A stretch of 64,000 nucleotides of DNA, taken from contig VTPC01090027.1 in the NCBI GenBank assembly GCA_011009095.1, positions 248,001 to 312,000 of the forward strand, read 5' to 3'. The translations under genes were made by a program, and so were the position numbers. Shown piece by piece: positions 12,683 to 23,765 of this stretch; the stretch's first letter is position 1, and every line of letters starts with the position of its first letter. Below the pieces are notes generated by a model that was not told the origin of the DNA, did not search any database, and saw nothing but the letters and a program-made list of their open reading frames with translations. Source of the stretch: Ignelater luminosus. Its lineage: Eukaryota; Arthropoda; Insecta; Coleoptera; Elateridae.

Positions 12683-13583
12683 AACTCTTCTTCTTAATGT
12701 GCCGTCTCTCTACAGAGGTTGGCTATCATTAAGGCTTGGTCTGAATACTGCAGCTCTAAAAAGCTGTAGAGAAGAGTACTACCAAACCACTCTCTTAAAT
12801 TCTTGAAGCCATGAAGTTCTTCGCCGTCCTGTTGGGCGTTTACCTTTAATTTGTCTTTGTATTATTAGTCTTAAATCTCATATCTTTCTCCTCGCATGAC
12901 ATGTCCAAAATGTTCTAATTTAAGAATCTTAATGCTGCTCAAAATTTTATTTTGTTTGTTTACTATTCGCATAACCTTTTCGTTGGTAATACGTTGGATC
13001 AATGATATCCTTAATATTCACATCTCAAAGGCTTCCAACCTCCTCATCATATCCTTGCTGAGTGTCCATGCCTCCGATTCATATAATAGAACTGGGACTA
13101 CATAACATCTGATAATTCGAAGACGGAGCTGTAAGTTGAATTCTAGCTAGTTCTATTCTTGTTCTTATTTCTTGTGACTGGTCATGTTTTTCATTTACCC
13201 AAGTCCCCAAGTATCTGTATTTGCAAAATCTCTCGATTTTTCCAGAATTTATGTATATTATTATGTTCGTGTCGTTTTTGGGTTTTTTGCTGTTCTCCAC
13301 GTACTTTGTCTTATTGAAATTCATTTTTAGGCCGTATTTATTGCTGACGTTATTAATCTCTTGTAAAAGAGTCTGGAGTTCCTTAATGTAACTAGTATAT
13401 TGTCAGAGTATGTAACATTATTAATTATTATCCTTTCATTTATTGAAATGCAAGCGTTGTTGATAAAGAGAGCCTTCTTGAAGATTGCTTCAGAGTAGTT
13501 AAATAATAAGGGCGATGAAATACAGCCTTGTCTGACACCTCTCTTGATTTCGACCTCCTCAGATGCTTCAGCACCAATTTTCA
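12683..13583 (-). pseudogene. 5'-truncated LINE (reverse transcriptase C-terminal part)
   Basis: Read on the minus strand, 13580-13327 gives GVRQGCISSPLLF (reverse transcriptase motif B) and a degraded YSDN form of the YADD motif. 13324-13079 continues with MNFNKTKY and the KYRYLGTW block. Further 3' come remnants of the C-terminal tail, including a REWFG block near 12800. The 5' end is truncated inside the RT domain at about 13583, where satellite sequence resumes with a TTAGCATAGTTCC block. About 40 bp of satellite appears to be missing at the junction, which suggests a target-site deletion. The open frame at 13327-13617 is a chimera of satellite and LINE. Confidence 0.75.
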
Positions 13584-14690
13584 GTAAATTAGCATAGTTC
13601 CATGGATTATATAACAATTCTTCTATCTCTCGAATGGTATGACGTAATATATAATTTCGAACTAATAATCTGCTGGTTATTAAGTGTCTACGAGTGTTAA
13701 AGAGTAGATTCCCAGCATTTTTTNNNNNNNNNNNNNNNNNNNNNNNNNNNNNNNNNNNNNNNNNNNNNNNNNNNNNNNNNNNNNNNNNNNNNNNNNNNNN
13801 NNNNNNNNNNNNNNNNNNNNNNNNNNNNNNNNNNNNNNNNNNNNNNNNNNNNNNNNNNNNNNNNNNNNNNNNNNNNNNNNNNNNNNNNNNNNNNNNNNNN
13901 NNNNNNNNNNNNNNNNNNNNNNNNNNNNNNNNNNNNNNNNNNNNNNNNNNNNNNNNNNNNNNNNNNNNNNNNNNNNNNNNNNNNNNNNNNNNNNNNNNNN
14001 NNNNNNNNNNNNNNNNNNNNNNNNNNNNNNNNNNNNNNNNNNNNNNNNNNNNNNNNNNNNNNNNNNNNNNNNNNNNNNNNNNNNNNNNNNNNNNNNNNNN
14101 NNNNNNNNNNNNNNNNNNNNNNNTTTTTCCAGATATTCAGACATTTGATAACATTATGAAACCCATATTTCTGTGAAAGTCCTTAATTTTAATTTGCAAC
14201 TTTACAATTCTTTAAATTCTAGACGTATTTTTTATACGGTCAGCGTACTGCGCAACGTCATGGATTATCTAAAAAAAAAACTTTTGTATTTCGAATGCCA
14301 TGACGTAATTCGTAATTTTGAACTAATAATTCTTTGGTTTTTTAGTATCTACGAGTGTTTAGAGCAAATTCCTACCGGTTTATGCCGCGATTTTCAAGCA
14401 TTTAATAACATTATGGAAACTTATACCTGTAAGTTCCTAAATTCGATTTGTAACGTTATAATTTTGTAAATTCTAGACGTACTTTTTGTACAATTAGTGC
14501 AGCGCTACGGATTATCTGAAAATTCTGGTAATGTTGGTTATTTTATGTCTACGAGTGTTTATAGTAGATTTCTAGCGTTTTTCCCAGGAATTTTAGACAT
14601 TATTGATAATACTATGTAAACCCATATCTGTAAGTCCCTAAGTATTTTCTTTTCTAGAATCAGCGTAGTGTCCTGGATTATCTAAAGCAG
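13584..14690. repeat. Satellite array, right part, with a 400-N gap
   Basis: At least three ~250-bp units. TTCTAGACG occurs at 14218 and 14471 (253 bp apart). The (C)TACGAGTGTTT landmark is at 13684, 14345 and 14547; the last interval is only 202 bp because the unit lacks a ~50-bp block. Exactly 400 Ns (13724-14123) sit inside the array, so the true copy number is unknown. The predicted frames across the Ns are artefacts. Confidence 0.85.
13724..14123. other. Assembly gap (400 N)
   Basis: A run of exactly 400 N, a conventional placeholder length. It is flanked on both sides by the same satellite unit, so the gap was probably caused by tandem copies that could not be resolved. Confidence 0.99.
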
Positions 14691-16855
14691 GGGCAAAGAA
14701 GGAAATTTACCGTAGGCACCGCGGTGCATAAATAAGACAACTAAGTCTGGCATGCACCACCTCGATTTTCACACGAAGGCGCCTTAAGGAATGTTTTCAC
14801 TAGCTAATGAAGCTTCTTTAGAAATTTAAACAAGTATAGTTTTATCTGATCTAAACAAGAAGACAAAAGACCAAATCAGTTTCCAAGGTAATTAGAGAAT
14901 ATTTAAATTTAAGAAATACGATCGTCGTGACCCCTATTGAAAATTTGAGAAACTAGTTTGGGGGTGATCATCGGGTGATTACATCAATGCCACAACAGTA
15001 ACACATATGGTCAGAAACCATAATAAATGTTATAAATCTTTAGATTTGGAGATTTACAGCCAGCTCTGACAACATTAGCTGTAACTGATAATCACCCCTT
15101 CTTCCGCCATTTTGATAAAATTTAGCGGCGTTGCCTATAATATGATAATACTTGTAATAACCAACTTCCTTTACTGCAATATCGTATAGTAATATTACTA
15201 ACTATGCGACAAATGATCCTGGTAGTCAAAGTCGCTTAAACACAAACATAAAAAAAACATCATGCTAATTTTCATTAATAATAAATAATTTAATAAATTA
15301 TTGCAGTGGTTCTTTCTTGGCATTTCTAGAAAGATCCTCCAGATGTCACCAGGGTTCCCAGTTTTCCCACTGGTTATTTAAACTTTCGATAGTTAATTAT
15401 TTTCAGTGGTAGTCAAATTCATAAGATAACACAGTCCACAACTGCAATAAGCAGATATTTCAGAGTTCTAAACAGTTTTGGATTTATGAGCGCTTATGAA
15501 GTTATATAAATGCATTGACGATGCATTAATGAATTGTTGTTGATACAAATTAAGTTTCTTTTTGCATAGGTATGTACCTGCAAATTTGTGTTTTTTTAGT
15601 ATTTTCTATTCAATAAAAAATCTTGTAGAAGATAGATTACTGAGATAATTTTCAATAATTTATTAAAGATTTCCCACTTATCATTAAAGATCTGTAAAAT
15701 ACAATGTATTGTAAATGCATTGCCTAAAACTGTCTATTTTACCCGAATCCCTAGAAATTTCATTCTAGTGCATTCCACAATATTTTGTTCTTAATTTAAA
15801 ACTTTTCGTTTGACTTACTAGAAAATGCTTGTTAGCTAAAATCACACGTGCAACTTGTGTGTGACAGACAAACCTTTCTGTCTCTATTACGTAGGTATAA
15901 ACATAAACAGCTACGACTAATATGTTGTACATATAGGTATCAATTGTGCGTAATTCTACTTACAATTAGAGTTAGCTTGAAAGACAAAACGAGCAAGTAA
16001 AACCAGTGTCATCGTTGCCGTCATCTTTCAATCGAAATTCTCATTTAACTCAAAATATCTACAAGTTTAAAAAAATCTGAGCAACTAAGATACAGAATTG
16101 GATTATTAAAAAGTCGTTACCTAAAATCTTAGCACCATTTTAATCCCATTCTAAAAGGACTATTGAAACCAATTGAAACTTTATTTCTAATCCAGTTTAC
16201 AAATGATTTCTGTAGTTTTTAAGAAATTCTTCTCTTTCTAGTTTTGCATAACTTAGAGAAAAGCTTTCTACCATTTGCAAATGCAGATGCAAACTGATCG
16301 ATTTAAATAATTAGTAGAATCTATCAAAAAAAAGAAAAACGAAAAGACAGCTTCCATTGCCTCTATTGCTAATAAGTCGTGGGTCCTGTTAATTGCTAAG
16401 TATCCCAAACAAAAAAAATAAAAGAAGACTAAAAATGTAATGGCCACCTAGAAATTCTTCTACAGAGACAATGATAGCATGAGATGCATCAAAAGCGTGT
16501 TCAAACTTAGCTTCAAAATAACTTGTAGTAAAGAAACTCGTCAATACTTTAATAAAAGTACGTCGAGATACTTGCTGAGATCGAAAAAAGACAAAATTGA
16601 TATAAATAAAAACTGTAGATTGAAAAATTAACAAAAAAAACTGTAATACATAATTATTAAATTATAATTAAAATTCAAAATGTAAATAGGTAAAATTGAA
16701 TTTTGGCTAAGTACGGCAACTTTAAATTTGAAAAAATTGAAATTTACCAGTAAAAATCTTCAAAACATTAAAATCACAAAATAATTATTTAGATTGAAAA
16801 TTTGAAAATGGTAGTTGAATCTACTTATTATTAATTAAAATTGATATTAGCTAAA
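14691..16855. other. Non-coding AT-rich stretch
   Basis: No gene, RNA or repeat recognised. A slightly GC-richer patch lies at 14690-14770. The minus-strand frame at 16389-16634 has no motif. Confidence 0.5.
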
Positions 16856-17155
16856 ATGCTACTTAATCTAATCTGTAATACGGCCAGCGATGTTCTTAAT
16901 AAGAAGCTGGACGACAAAGGATGGACATACTCCGCAAAATGGAGCGTTTATTATAAACAGGTTGATTTAACTTGAAACAATGCAGACACCATTTACTACG
17001 ATTTGCCCGGCAAAAGATTTTACTGCCCCAACAATAACTGGAAGAATGTATGTATGCATCCAAGATATCCAAAAAAATTAAGATTATTCGCTAAAGACAT
17101 GTGCCATCTCTACACCATGCGGCGTGGAAAAATTCCATACATCTGCACTGGATAA
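16856..17155 (+). pseudogene. Coding-like relic of unknown family
   Basis: From ATG 16856 one frame reads for 100 codons to a TAA at 17153 with a single internal TGA, about 40 codons in. The composition looks protein-like and unlike the AT-rich flanks: it is rich in W, Y, K and D, with blocks such as DKGWTYSAKW and DLPGKRFYCP near the middle. No domain is recognised. It could be a degraded exon of a transposon or of a host gene. No splice partner was found. Confidence 0.3.
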
Positions 17156-18169
17156 AATGAAAAGTAAACATCAGTTTTATTATTTGATACTTCGCAAATA
17201 AGCTTTGACCTGCCAGGAAGCAATCAGCTTTCTTCAAGGAAGAGGACACGAGCTTCAGTAGCTGGCAACCAACAAAGCCAGTCGGAAACAAAAAGAAAGT
17301 GACGAAAACAGAACTGCAAATATCAAAATTGATAGAACCAGGTAATAAATTAATAGCAATGTTAAATAAGAGCGGTACTAGAACCTTTACAGCTCGAGAC
17401 TGTTACAAAAGTGATTTTAAGTATGCAACCCAAATACAAGCGAATCAGGAATGACAAATAGGGTACAATCCACTGTAGAAACTTAAAAATAAAAATATAA
17501 AACATTTCATTAAATAAAGCCTATTCATATTGTGGCCTATAATTCTTTTAAATGTTGATTGAGAAAGCAAATGTTACACATTTTACGAACTTGGAAGTTT
17601 TCTTTTGATCAAGAATTGGGAATATTATTAAGGACGATATTATAAGAAGTGAAAACTTGTTTACTATATTTGCCACAGTGAGGTGTATCGAACTCCGGAC
17701 CTTCCAGATACAATCTTATGTCGAACTAACCAACATAAAATAAAAGTAAAACCGAAGGAGAAATGAAAAATGGCTCTGACACTTTAAAATTCATTAGCGT
17801 GCATATTAAAAGACAGTTAAAGGCAGCAATATGCACGTATCATCTGAAGTCTATATGTCTACCGCTTTCCGAATCCATCGTAACGTAGATCATTACAGAG
17901 CAACACATCACGCAAATCTATTTCTAGGATCAGGTTGTATCTCGCTGGATTTCAGCACTTTACCTCTAACAAAACACATGCACTGAAAGAGTTCCGTTCA
18001 TCAGGTTATCTGCAGTAGCTGCCGGTTTTAATGTTAACATAAAAGCATAAAGTACCCATATCTTTTGGAATATTACTTTTTGCAAGAACATCTTCATGTA
18101 GAATATAATAGATACTGTGTATACTGGAACAGTAACTTCACCGGCGCAATCCGCTGTACCAATATGTTT
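17156..18169. other. Mostly non-coding, with a SINE-like piece
   Basis: No protein gene recognised. The only structured item is the tRNA-like segment at 17676-17740, listed separately. 17810-18060 is ordinary unique-looking sequence. Confidence 0.45.
17676..17740 (-). repeat. tRNA-derived SINE-like fragment
   Basis: On the minus strand the segment reads TTGGTTAGTTCGAC, then about 30 bases later GAGTTCGATAC. This is the spacing and wording of pol III A-box-like and B-box (GTTCGANNC) promoter elements in tRNA-derived SINEs. It does not fold as a full tRNA: no matching acceptor stem is visible. A functional tRNA gene is therefore unlikely. Confidence 0.35.
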
Positions 18170-19000
18170 TCAGAGAGGGCTCCATCCTTTACTAAATCAA
18201 CTACGGAACCGACAATCTTCCTTAGGCCACCAAAGCTTGCCGACAATAAAACTCAGCCCTTCACAAGGCCCTCTGCGGTGACTGACAGTAGAGCTTTGCA
18301 TTCCACAAAGCCACTTGCGGTGGCCCACAAAGCCTTCCATTGTAAAAATCACAAACAAACAAAAATTAACAATTCTTCTTTACTCTTCCTTAAAACATCT
18401 GCGACGGCCCACAATAGAGGAGCTTCACCCTCCACAAAGCCAACCATTGAGCTTCACTTTACACCAGGCCACCTGCGGTGGCCGGCGATCCTTCTTTATT
18501 CTTCCCTTAGGATATTTTTTAAATTTTAAGTTGTTCTAAACTAACCAATGCAGTAAACACAAAATAAACGTTCCAATGACCAATCAAAACGTAGATCGAC
18601 GTGTCAACAAAATTTAATTGGTTAATAGTTGACACTGACTGAGAATGCAGTACAAGGTCATTGTAGTCCTGTATTCTGATTGGTTAATGGTATTCTTTTG
18701 AACTGAACTGAACCTTATCTATACCATTTCTCAGCATAATAAGGCGTATTGCTGATGATGATGATTGCTGTATGACAATTTACTAAGCTTGTATTGGATA
18801 TCAATGACAAAGATCTTACCATTCCATTATGTGGAACTTCCGCATTGGGTTTCGGTCCTCAAAAGGGCCACCTGCGACGACCGACAAAAAAGCTTCGCTT
18901 TTCAACAAGGCCAGCTGTAAGACTTCGTCATGGACCAGGACACCTGCGGTGGTTAATGATAAGGCTTGTCTTTGCACCAGGCGTAACAATTCGTTTTTTC
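18170..19000. repeat. ~42-bp minisatellite in two blocks
   Basis: A degenerate unit built on a near-palindromic core CCACCTGCGGTGG, followed by a CGACAATAAAGCTT-like stretch. It recurs at about 18223, 18265 and 18308, again at 18400-18490, and then at 18866, 18907 and 18938, with 41-43 bp steps. The two blocks are separated by ~350 bp of unique sequence (18510-18840). The open frames at 18065-18529 and 18794-19068 are created by the repeat, since 42 is a multiple of 3; they are proline/threonine-rich and not convincing genes. Confidence 0.65.
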
Positions 19001-21483
19001 TACGATGCAATTGTCTGTCGTTAACAAAGAGAATCCTCTTATTAATGCTTTCCGTCTGGCAATATTAAGTAGTCCCCATAATCAATGGGTTCTGTTTAAT
19101 TTTTTTTAAGTCTCGCTACGATGTAATTAGAGTAACGTCATTTTAATCTCGATACTTAATGATTTTACTTTTGTTGAGTAAATTTTCTCAAATTAAAATT
19201 GTTAATTCTTAGACTCTTTCCATTTAAATTGTCCTTTTTAGACAATTACAGAACTTTGATAACTCCCTCTGTTAATTTATTTTGAAATCATTACATGTCA
19301 ATAAGTTTTTCAGATATTTGTTGTTGTCTCGCATAAAAATATAATTTTGCATTAAGCAATTAGCTAGAAATCCCAAATCAAACTAAATAAGTATAAACAG
19401 GGTCGACAGTTATCGATTCTGCGTCTGAATCCACTTTGTAGTTTAAGTCGACCCTGCGTGTTTAAATACGTATTGCGTTTTGGCGTTCAATCGAATCGAG
19501 TGGTTAAGTTTTATTCATAATTTGTGATGTTTAAGTTTCTGGTGACTAAAATTAAAAAATTAAATACTTAGATTACGTCACCACTAGTTATTAAGCAGTA
19601 AGTAATCAACTTTTTAACATCGACTGCGTAGGTTTCCCAATAACTAAAATGTTCAACTTGTGCAGTTGACTTTTCACTATTATTTGTTTTGCGCGTTAAA
19701 ATAACATAGAATTAGTAGAGCTGCATTCACTCCAAGTGTCTTCTGCTGCTTTGCGGGTGCACAACGCACAAGATTTCACCTATTTATTTGACATCATGTA
19801 TTATTTGATTACATTTGTAAACTAAAAGTAATGCGTTAAAATAAATATCGTCACATAGTACTTTAGGAATATTTAGAATTCTCAAAAAAAAAGAAAGCTT
19901 CAATTTGCAAATGAATAAACGCGTCCTGTTCATAGTTCTTTCTGGTAACAAAAGCAGATTGCTGCAGAATCTACGATTAAAAGTTTCTAGCAACTTATAC
20001 ATACTTATTTCAAAAAGTTGAGTTTTTTATCTCTGTTTACTTTTACATGATAAAATATCTTTCGGGTAATAACACATTTATATAAGCAAATGTTCACATT
20101 ATTATTATGGTTATTCACCATTACGGCTGCATAGTTGAAAGGCTTTTTCCCAATGTGATTTTCACATTTTTAAATAGTTACATAAACTTCATACAAATTG
20201 TTAAGGTGGATATTTTAATGATGAACAACAAAATAACATAAGGAATGTATTTTTAAAAAAATTCCTTAGAAAATTCTAAATGATTCTAAGCTTAGTAATT
20301 CCAGTTTGTTAATTCACATATTAAAATAATATAAAACATCCAAACATCCATTTGTTGGTTACTAATAAAGCTCAAGAACTCGCATATAACTAACGTCATA
20401 CCATTTCGTTTATAATAAAAGCGAATACCTATATAAAACCCATGCTTCATTAAAAGCATCTTAACACTTGACGAGCTATGTATCAGTTACCATAGCCCGA
20501 GGAGTCTTACGTTAAGGTTCCATTATTATTATGTTCTTATAAATCTTGCATTTAGGAAAACTTCTGCAAAGAGGAAACTTGTTCCCGGAAGCATTCGAAA
20601 TAATTTTGTATATTACAAGACTGTAAAAAAGGAATTTCTCGGCAGGACGGCAATTTTCTACTGTACTACCCATTAAGTATTGAACGGAAAGCTAGAAAAA
20701 CAATTACCTTTTTTCTTTGTTTTCCAAAGTTAAATCTTACGCACCTAGTAATTAATTATTATCCGTTCTTATATATCTGGAGAATTTTACTCCTCGAAAT
20801 ACACATTCCAGGAATGAAGAGCGCGCGAGTTATATAGTGATCTTTGATCGTGTTAAAATTTTCTAGAAGAGCGATTTCAATTTTAATGTCAACTCCTTTT
20901 ACATCAAACATGACAAACTTTTGGAGCTCGGGAAGTTTATAAGTTGGGCATATAGAATTTCACAGAGAATTATTTCGAGGCACATGCAGACGTCTGAAGT
21001 AATAGATTAAGAAATAAGAACAGTCACGTGAAACGGTTGATGAAAATGTTTCTAGCTTCTTCAAGAAAAGGGGATATGGATCGCTGCAGTGTCTTGAGTT
21101 TTATTAGCAAAATTTGCTAATGGAAAACATAATTTTATATTTTTGTATTTACTTATGTACACGTGAATGTCGAATTTCTTATTTTGAAGGTAATAAAGAT
21201 ACTTTCTCTAATTTAAAATGTTAATCAAATTAAAACATCTAAAGGGGATAGTTTGAGAAAGTTTTGGATTTTATATTTTGTCAAAATATCTCCTTTGGTA
21301 TTATACATTCGATATTTCACCAATGAGTATTTTAGATCATTACAAGTCGAAAATAGCAAGTGGTCAGTTTGCCTCAATATTGATGGAGTTATAAAGTACA
21401 AAAAGCGCAAGTCTACTGCATCAAGATTCTTAATTGCGCTAACTCACAATAACAATTATTGTTTAATAAAATGATTATCGGCC
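19001..21483. other. Non-coding, one short inverted repeat
   Basis: AT-rich, no gene recognised. The only feature is a perfect 10-bp inverted repeat, CAGGGTCGAC (19398-19407) and GTCGACCCTG (19447-19456), with a 39-bp loop. It could be a small hairpin or the relic of a tiny MITE. Confidence 0.5.
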
Positions 21484-21616
21484 CTGACCGAGTCTTGCGA
21501 CGAAAAGTCCACGTCGACAAGATTTCGTCGATTTAAACTGAACATGGGGTGCCACATAATGGTTTAAATCGACGAAACCTTGTCGACAGAGACTCTTTGG
21601 CACAAGACACGGTCAG
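21484..21616. mobile_element. MITE-like hairpin element, ~133 bp
   Basis: The two halves are imperfect inverted copies of each other over ~55 bp per arm. The ends are CTGACCGAGTCTTG and CAAGACACGGTCAG. Further in, GTCGACAAG.TTTCGTCGATT pairs with its reverse complement. Only a ~20-bp loop remains. The element is compact, has no coding capacity and would fold almost completely. The target duplication is unclear, so the parent superfamily is not assigned. Confidence 0.7.
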
Positions 21617-21735
21617 TTAGTTCTTAGTTGTGAAAGAAGTTTTTACTGAAAACAATGTTTGCTTGGTATTTTGTAAAAGACACTAAGATCACAACAACCG
21701 GAATTCTTAGCTCTGAAAGAAATTTATATTGAATA

Positions 21736-22120
21736 TTATGTTTGGTTTCCATTTGTGGAATTTGCCGCTTCTTTCTGAGCTGATAACATAGTTTTTAATT
21801 GTGCTATTATTTGAGTTAGCATGGGTGCTTCAGCATCGGTTTCCTTATCTGCTTCTACATTTGCACTATTTAATCCGTAGGTATCAACAATGTTGATATC
21901 AGAATTCGCAATCACCAGTTCCACCTGTTTTATCACTTGAAGTATTACAACGAATAACATATTCTGTGGCAATGTACTTTTTTAATTTACTGGTGCAACT
22001 GTAGTGACAAAAGGTGTTGAATTTACAACAATTTACCCTTTTTGGAACAGCTTTTAACCCGCACACACCATATAACAACCGGAGAGAGACATTACACAGC
22101 ACGTCTGAACCATCCATCAT
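21736..22120 (-). pseudogene. Cysteine-rich ORF relic, possible retroelement ORF1
   Basis: Two overlapping minus-strand frames. The first (22120 downwards) holds a cluster of Cys and His: C..C, then CC.FNTFCHYSC. This resembles the spacing of a PHD-like zinc finger of the kind found at the N-terminus of some insect retroelement proteins. A shift of frame near 21960 leads to a polar tail ending in QLKTMLSAQKEA. Nothing downstream on the minus strand continues it. Function is inferred from cysteine spacing only. Confidence 0.3.
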
Positions 22121-22560
22121 CTTTATACTTTAATCAGGGCAAAAAGATTCCAAACAAAAATTTAATAGGTTATTAGGAAGGCTATGGACAGAAACAAACC
22201 CAGATATAGTTTCCAGAGTGCATGAAGTAATTAGAAATGCTATTCCAAGAAAGTCGTTTACAAAATGTTTTAGATTTAAATAAAAACAAACACTTATCAT
22301 ATGGAGAGCTTTTATTAGCAACAATCAAGTAGTTGCAGGAGGGGTTGAATTAATAATATTCTCAGTCAACTTTTTTCGTATACAAGAATGTAATAATCAG
22401 AGACGAAACAAAAACGAAACGAACAAACAAGACCGTTGAAAATAAGCAATCATCAAATGATGACTCTGATGGTGATTATAAAGAAGCTGTCATAAAAGAA
22501 AAATCCCTACATGAATAAATCGAGAAAATAAGTAACCATCAACTCAAAGTACATTAGATC
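22121..22560. other. Non-coding link
   Basis: No supported feature. The plus strand reads as broken, lysine-rich fragments that might be part of the retroelement relics on either side. Confidence 0.4.
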
Positions 22561-22584
22561 CCTCAGCTACAACTACTTTTGTTT

Positions 22585-23335
22585 GAGCAAATTTAGAAGA
22601 AGACGAGTTAGAAGTGCTAGCTATTGTTAAATCTTTAAAGAAATTTTGCGTTTATCTTCTTGGAATTTCATTTAAGATTGTGATTGACTGCGCTACTTTT
22701 CAAAAAACAATGTTAAAAAAGGACCTGGCGACAAGAGTGGTCAGATGGGCATTACTTTTGGAAGAGTTTAATTATGAAATTATTCATCGTACCGGATCAA
22801 AAATGGCACGTGTACACGCACTCAGCCGTTGCCCAGTTATGTTTCTTGCAGTTGATGGTTTCGTACCCAGGATACAGAAATTGCAGCAAGATGATCAGGT
22901 ACGAGAATGAAAATTAGTGAAGATTCAGAAGAGGAGGAAGCGATCAGCTCTTTCCAGGATTCCCGCGATGAACTTCGGCGGGCCTCGAAGCCTCAAATTT
23001 TCAAGGTTCAGGTAGAAAACAAACGTACTTACAACTTAAGAAGAAGATGTTCTCGAAAATATAACGACGAGGCCCTGGATCAAAATTGCAATCCCGATTT
23101 GTTGGTCCATATCGGATTACCAAAGTTAAGAATGGGAACACCTAAGTGTTGAAAGAGCCAGCGGCGTCGCAACATTAATGATGGACCAATGTGGACGACC
23201 ACTTGCGCTGAGTATATGAAGCCTTGGAGTAGAGAAGCGCCATCTGGAACACCTCCGTCAGGATCTGACGTCGATTCAGAAATGGCTAGATGTGGGCTGG
23301 CAACAGTGGCAGGTGTGAATGTTTTTAAATGAATT
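22585..23335 (+). pseudogene. Ty3/gypsy pol relic: RNase H joined to integrase end
   Basis: 22590-22860 encodes the RNase H end of a Ty3/gypsy pol: ELEVLAIVKSLKKF, a VIDCATFQK block, ATRVVRWALLLEEF and the IIHRTGSKM..ALSRC block that normally closes this domain. After a shift of frame, 22930-23060 reads like the far C-terminal part of integrase (QDSRDELRRAS, then KVQVENKRTYN), and 23210-23330 gives the EYMKPWS tail wording. The zinc-binding and catalytic core of integrase, normally several hundred residues, are absent, so a large internal deletion joined the two parts. No LTR is visible. Confidence 0.75.
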
Positions 23336-23523
23336 AAGACGAGAGACGCAATGTGAAAGGTGATGAAGTTCTATTGTGCAAAGTTTAATTAATTTTATGT
23401 TTTGTTCATTTAGAATAATATCCACTTTAATCATTAATACTTTTACTTGTTCATATTCATGTTAATCAAATCAATAAAAATATTTTTATACAAACAAACC
23501 CTACGTGTAAAATGAATATGGTG
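23336..23523. other. Short non-coding spacer
   Basis: AT-rich spacer between the gypsy relic and the LINE tail; nothing recognised. Confidence 0.5.
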
Positions 23524-23765
23524 ATTAAAAAGCAGGTTCAGGTTTTCGTTAATCGATGTTTGAAGAGAGTTATGGGAATGTTCTGGCCAAACAGAATTAC
23601 AAATGAGGAACTGTGGAGAGAGCCGAACAAGAGCCAATTGAGAGGCAAGTAAAAGAGAGAAAGTCGAAGCGAAAACCAGATCAAGCAATTGAAAAACCTG
23701 TACTGGATTGGAACCCACAGGGTAAAAGAAAAGTGGTGGGCAGGCACTACAGGACATAATTCAAG
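23524..23765 (+). pseudogene. LINE 3'-end relic (RT C-terminal tail)
   Basis: From 23524 the plus strand reads QVFVNRCLKRVMGMFWPNRI, followed by TNEELW. This is the C-terminal wording shared by many insect endonuclease-reverse transcriptase LINEs. A few frameshifted bases on come pieces matching the KPDQAI..LDWNPQGKRK..GR block. Only the last ~80 residues of the element survive; the 5' part is truncated. The opposite-strand frame at 23443-23757 is a shadow. Confidence 0.7.

Noticed and set aside
13680-14176. Open frames of 154 and 160 codons on both strands
   Set aside because: They consist almost entirely of the 400-N gap.
17676-17740. Functional tRNA gene
   Set aside because: Only the internal promoter-like words are present; no cloverleaf with an acceptor stem can be formed by eye.
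18065-18539. 154- and 74-codon plus-strand ORFs
   Set aside because: Produced by the 42-bp minisatellite, which keeps frames open because its period is divisible by three.
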